A DNA stretch of 64,000 bases from Oceanobacillus_B kapialis. Its GTDB lineage: Bacteria; Bacillota; Bacilli; Bacillales; Amphibacillaceae. Below the pieces are notes generated by a model, which saw only the letters and a list, made by a program, of their open reading frames with translations, did no database searches and was not told the origin of the DNA. Made by a program: the position numbers and the translations under genes. Position 1 is the stretch's first letter. Every line of letters begins with the position of its first letter. The stretch is from NCBI RefSeq assembly GCF_042685265.1, contig NZ_JBHUMX010000041.1; one strand, given 5' to 3'. Of the stretch, positions 60,896-64,000 are shown piece by piece.

Positions 60896-61873
60896 ATGGA
60901 TGAGATCATACAGGTCACTAATCTGAAAAAGACGTATAAGAAAAGAAAAACAAATGAGCTTGTAAAAGCGGTAAATAATATTTCGTTTTCCGTTAAGAAA
61001 GGAGAGATTCTAGGATTACTCGGTCCGAACGGTGCTGGAAAGACCTCCACCATAAAAATGATTTGTGGATTACTAAAACCAGACGAAGGCACCATCACGA
61101 TTAATGGGATAAACAACCAAGACAAGCGTTTGAAAGCATTGCAGCATATTAGCTCTGTACTGGAAGGAAATCGTAATCTTTATTGGCGTCTAACCGTTCG
61201 AGAAAACATGGATTACTTTGCCGGCAATAGAGGAATCTCGAGAAAAGCCGTTGCTCCACAAATAGACGATCTTTTAACTAAATTTAATTTAAAACAGAAA
61301 GAGCATGAGCTAGTAAATCGATTGTCGCGAGGAATGCAACAAAAGCTTGCGATTGCAGTTGCGATGCTAGCCGAGAGTGACGTAATCTTATTAGATGAAC
61401 CAACACTTGGTCTCGATGTAGAAACAGGATATGAAGTACGGGAAATTCTCCGGGGAATCGTAAAAGATTATAACCGCACAATTATCATTAGCTCTCATGA
61501 TATGGATGTTATCCAGGATATTTGTGAGCGAACAGTAATTATTAATAATGGTACAGTTGTTACAGATGACCGGATTGAGAATTTACTGCGCTTATTTGCA
61601 GTTAAATCCTACACGATTACGCTTGGCAAACCATTAACAAGTCAACAACAGACAAAACTACTTCAATTCTTCCCGACGCTTACATACACCCCAGATACGC
61701 ATCACCCTACACTAGAAATTGATCTGCAACGTGATGATGAAATATATGATCTGTTTGAAGTGTTAAAAACCGAGAGCACCCCTGTGGAATCAATTGACCG
61801 TAAAACCGTTAATTTTGAACAGGTCTTTATGAAAATTGTAAAAGGGGAGGCGGCAGATCATGCGCTGGCTTAA
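60896..61873 (+). CDS. ABC transporter ATP-binding subunit
   Basis: A 325-residue ATPase. ATG 60896 (MDEIIQVTNLKKTYKK) follows AAAGGATGGAGG; the frame opens earlier without a site. Walker A LLGPNGAGKTST, Q-loop, signature LSRGMQQKLAIAV, Walker B DVILLDEPTLGLD and switch SSHDMD, then an extra C-terminal domain (about 230-325) seen in drug and bacteriocin-type exporters. It overlaps the permease by 14 nt. Confidence 0.93.
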   Translation: MDEIIQVTNLKKTYKKRKTNELVKAVNNISFSVKKGEILGLLGPNGAGKTSTIKMICGLLKPDEGTITINGINNQDKRLKALQHISSVLEGNRNLYWRLTVRENMDYFAGNRGISRKAVAPQIDDLLTKFNLKQKEHELVNRLSRGMQQKLAIAVAMLAESDVILLDEPTLGLDVETGYEVREILRGIVKDYNRTIIISSHDMDVIQDICERTVIINNGTVVTDDRIENLLRLFAVKSYTITLGKPLTSQQQTKLLQFFPTLTYTPDTHHPTLEIDLQRDDEIYDLFEVLKTESTPVESIDRKTVNFEQVFMKIVKGEAADHALA

Positions 61874-62633
61874 TTTATTTAAAGCAAATTTAAGAAAAGA
61901 ATATTTGGAATTAAGAAGGTACCTACCGAACACTTTAGCGATGATTGTTACCTTTTACGTTATTTTTCTTGGTATGTTTGCCGGGATTCAGTTAATAGGT
62001 GATCCGAGCACCCAGGAGGCCAACATTCAGTTTGTGATCGTAAATTATATCTTTTGGTATTTAGCGATGATGGTAGTCAACAACATTGGCTGGGAAGTAA
62101 CGAATGAAGCGATGCGTGGGACGCTGGAACAATTATGTATGTCACCAATGGGAATTTGGAGAATAATGCTTACACGTCTACTTTCTTCAACATTGGCAAA
62201 CATTCTTATTATAGTAGCGTTATTGTATATTTCCGTGCTAACAACAGGTCAGTGGCTTAACATAGATATTATCGCGCTCTTCCCTATACTTATTCTATCG
62301 TTAATTAGCATGTTTGGACTAGGCTTTATCATTGCCGGACTTTCCATTATATTAAAGCAAGTGCAAGCATTTTTGCAGATCTTGCAGTTTATCTTGGCAG
62401 GTCTAACGTTTGTTCCGTTATCCACAGCGCCTTTTCTTGCTTACTTTCCCTTTGTAAAAGGAGTAGATATGGTGCGGGATGTGATGATCAATGGAGCCAC
62501 ATTAACACAATTAGGAATTGGGGATTTTATCATTTTAGGGGTTAATGCGTTGTTTTATTCCATTATTGGCCTTGCTTTTTTCCTATATTGTGAGAAAGTG
62601 GCAATGAAAAAGGGCTTGCTCGCACATTATTAG
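61860..62633 (+). CDS. ABC-2 type transporter permease
   Basis: A 257-residue permease with six predicted helices (about residues 25-45, 57-78, 108-128, 138-160, 168-188, 222-245). ATG 61860 follows GGGAGGCGG. ABC-2 features: WEVTNEAMRGTLEQLCMSPMGIWRIMLTR between TM2 and TM3. It pairs with the ATPase to export a lipid, drug or peptide; no precursor gene is near. Confidence 0.9.
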   Translation: MRWLNLFKANLRKEYLELRRYLPNTLAMIVTFYVIFLGMFAGIQLIGDPSTQEANIQFVIVNYIFWYLAMMVVNNIGWEVTNEAMRGTLEQLCMSPMGIWRIMLTRLLSSTLANILIIVALLYISVLTTGQWLNIDIIALFPILILSLISMFGLGFIIAGLSIILKQVQAFLQILQFILAGLTFVPLSTAPFLAYFPFVKGVDMVRDVMINGATLTQLGIGDFIILGVNALFYSIIGLAFFLYCEKVAMKKGLLAHY

Positions 62634-62676
62634 ACCATATAGAATAAAATTCTCCCCGACTAGGTCGATGACTTAT

Positions 62677-62719
62677 ACATTATCCGGTCACTTGTCATAG
62701 GTTATTAGTGAACCTATCA
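62677..62719 (+). promoter_or_regulatory. sigma-K/E-like promoter with inverted repeat before cotD-like gene
   Basis: AC - 17 bp - CATAGGTTA fits the late mother-cell consensus (AC, CATAnnnTA). The -10 region overlaps a perfect inverted repeat ATAGGTT-7 nt-AACCTAT (62697-62719), a possible operator such as a GerE or SpoIIID-type site. Confidence 0.5.
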
Positions 62720-62737
62720 CAGGAAAGGGGATTTTAT

Positions 62738-63172
62738 ATGAGACATCATGGGCGTCATTGTGGATGCGGCTGCCAGAGACCAAAACAAGTAGTCCATCCG
62801 ACAAAATATAACTGTGTCAACCAATATTCAGAAAGTGTTGTGGAGCATATCCATCCATCACATACGACTGTTATGAACCATCATCTAGTTAAGAACAAAC
62901 ATTTTTACCCACATTCGACTTCTGTCCAAAACACAGCAAATAGCGTTAACGAGTATGGCGGATCATTTAATGTACCAGCACCAGGTCAAGTAGCAGGAGC
63001 GATGAGCCCTGGCATGGGGCCAAATGGTCAAGTGGCGGGGGCGATGAGCCCTGGTATGGGGCCAAATGGTCAAGTAGCGGGGGCAATGAGTCCAGGCATG
63101 GGGAACTGTAATAAAACAGCAGGAGCAATGAATCCAGGTTGGGGAAAACACTGTGGACCTAAAAAGTGGTAA
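62738..63172 (+). CDS. CotD-like spore coat protein with tandem repeats
   Basis: A 144-residue protein. ATG 62738 (MRHHGRHCGCGCQRPKQVVHPT) follows AAAGGGG. A histidine/cysteine-rich N-terminal part (residues 1-75, with VVEHIHPSHTTVMNHH) matches inner-coat CotD. Then three to four 14-residue repeats of the type GQVAGAMSPGMGPN follow and a cysteine tail (GNCNKTAGAMNPGW). Met/Gly/Pro-rich repeats are unusual for CotD and may bind metal or crosslink. Expressed late in sporulation if the upstream promoter is right. Confidence 0.82.
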   Translation: MRHHGRHCGCGCQRPKQVVHPTKYNCVNQYSESVVEHIHPSHTTVMNHHLVKNKHFYPHSTSVQNTANSVNEYGGSFNVPAPGQVAGAMSPGMGPNGQVAGAMSPGMGPNGQVAGAMSPGMGNCNKTAGAMNPGWGKHCGPKKW

Positions 63173-63204
63173 GAACTGAATAAATAATGTTATCTTAAGT
63201 GTTA

Positions 63205-63238
63205 AGGCTGGCGTAAATAGTGTCAGCCTTTTCTTTTA
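63205..63238 (+). terminator. terminator after coat protein gene
   Basis: AAGGCTGGC / GTCAGCCTT with a 9-nt loop, then TTCTTTTATC. Confidence 0.8.
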
Positions 63239-63239
63239 T

Positions 63240-63393
63240 CACGCCTTAACTGGCCGTCTTAACTGGCAGTAAGACCCAAGCGGGAAATCAAGCATTTTAA
63301 GTGGGGATCACCTGCCACTAAAGGTTCAATTCGTTCAACTAACATTTGGCGTGGGAAGAAGGGGAACCCCCATCAAATGAAGTTTCACTTTAC
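63240..63393. repeat. dispersed hairpin repeat, copy 6
   Basis: The longest copy: CGCCTTAACTGGCCGTCTTA with the AACTGGC word duplicated, AAGCGGGAAATCAAGCATTT, GTGGGGATCACCTGCCACTA, TTCAACTAACATTTGGCGTG and CCATCAAATGAAGTTTCACT. Both hairpin modules are present. Confidence 0.75.
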
Positions 63394-63437
63394 GATTATT
63401 TACGGTGATTAATTATCTTTTTGCTTGGAGGATACAT

Positions 63438-63992
63438 ATGAAAATTTTAGCAGTGTCTGGTTATAAACCTGCCGAATTAAATATATTTAAAGAGAACGAT
63501 CCTCGTATTAGTATCATAAAAGCAGCTCTGCAAAAAAGACTCATTCAATTTATAGAAGAAGGATTGGAATGGGTAATTATTTCTGGACAGATGGGGGTAG
63601 AGCTTTGGACAGCTGATATTATCTTTACTTTACAAGAGGAATATGACATTAAGCTGGGCGTATTTCCTCCATTTGAAAACCAGGAAAGTCGCTGGCCTGA
63701 GCCCCTCAAGGAAAAATATGAAGAGCTGATGATGCTTGCAGATTTTTTCCAACCAATTTATAAAGGGGACTATAAAGGTGCTTATCAATTTAAGGCTAAA
63801 AATATGTGGCTTGTCGACAAAAGTGATGCATGCTTACTTCTTATGGATGACGAATTCCCTGGGAGTAATCGTTTCTTTCATCATGCAGCCAAGGAAGCTG
63901 GAGAAGCGTACTCCATTTATACGATTACCCCTGCAGATCTAGATGATATTGTGGAAGAAATACGTATGGCCGATCCAGATTATTGGCAGTGA
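63438..63992 (+). CDS. ypsA: YpsA-like SLOG-domain protein (DUF1273)
   Basis: A 184-residue protein; ATG 63438 (MKILAVSGYKPAELNIF) follows TTGGAGG. SLOG Rossmann-like fold with the sensor loop VIISGQMGVELWTADIIFTL and PPFENQESRWPEPLKEKYEELM. The late segment LLMDDEFPGSNRFFHHAAKEAGE is typical of YpsA, which affects cell division in Firmicutes. Complete; the stop is 11 bp before the window end. Confidence 0.93.
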   Translation: MKILAVSGYKPAELNIFKENDPRISIIKAALQKRLIQFIEEGLEWVIISGQMGVELWTADIIFTLQEEYDIKLGVFPPFENQESRWPEPLKEKYEELMMLADFFQPIYKGDYKGAYQFKAKNMWLVDKSDACLLLMDDEFPGSNRFFHHAAKEAGEAYSIYTITPADLDDIVEEIRMADPDYWQ

Positions 63993-64000
63993 GCAGATAA

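Overview
The window is a low-GC chromosomal segment of a spore-forming member of the Bacillaceae, probably a marine or halotolerant relative of Bacillus, Oceanobacillus or Virgibacillus. The support is strong Gram-positive ribosome-binding sites (AAGGAGG type), frequent TTG and GTG starts, dense Rho-independent terminators, spore genes (sspP, a CotD-like coat protein), class III fructose-bisphosphatase, and a spore-type Mn(II) oxidase operon. No rRNA, tRNA, CRISPR array or prophage was seen.

Layout. 1-5.8 kb: mnx-type operon (upstream partial gene, mnxE, mnxF, the giant multicopper oxidase mnxG, and a Sco copper chaperone) closed by a terminator. 6-10.8 kb: VOC and SRPBCC proteins, a MerR regulator, DUF4177, an ECF sigma factor with no conventional start codon plus its DUF4179 partner, and DUF3231. 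11.3-15.1 kb: ppx-ppk polyphosphate pair. 15.2-19.8 kb: small VOC/SRPBCC/PH proteins, then ahpC-ahpF behind a PerR-like box. 19.8-22 kb: a noncoding array with a strict 21-bp period, split by an IS3-family element with a clean 4-bp target duplication. 22-29.4 kb: coiled-coil protein, fbp, small secondary-metabolism enzymes, and an Rrf2 regulator facing a flavoprotein-methyltransferase pair with matching operators. 29.6-35 kb: a two-gene McrB/McrC-like restriction system and a SEC-C protein, interleaved with orphan antitoxin-like small RNAs. 35-45 kb: DegV, two NAD(P)-binding Rossmann-fold enzymes, Maf, thioesterase, acyl-CoA synthetase, DUF4317, a lipoprotein and a 3-hydroxyacyl-CoA dehydrogenase fragment. 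45.5-54.9 kb: membrane proteins (YczE type, CDF, SulP), UspA, D-amino-acid-oxidase-like protein, DinB, ppaC. 54.9-64 kb: menC-like enolase, a divergent disulfide-type flavoprotein, sspP, mscL, yidC, GNAT, an ABC exporter, a coat protein and YpsA.

Three intergenic repeat systems cut across this ordinary gene content. (1) Four arrays with different core words share one 21-bp period (19.83-21.95, 39.08-39.29, 50.77-51.0 and 60.45-60.63 kb). The largest keeps perfect phase over 34 units. (2) Six copies of a 50-150 bp hairpin repeat ending in a word like CCAAATGAAGTTTCACTTTA. (3) Three copies of a small-RNA gene with a consensus promoter (17-bp spacer) and its own terminator. These resemble antitoxin RNAs of type I toxin-antitoxin loci whose holin-like toxin genes are decayed. 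I regard the 21-bp arrays and the orphan antitoxin RNAs as the least explained material here.

Themes: metal and redox chemistry (Mn oxidase, Sco, AhpCF, CDF, several flavoproteins), phosphate and polyphosphate handling (Ppk, Ppx, PpaC, Maf), sporulation, and DNA defence. Functions are from sequence reading only; no database search was run.
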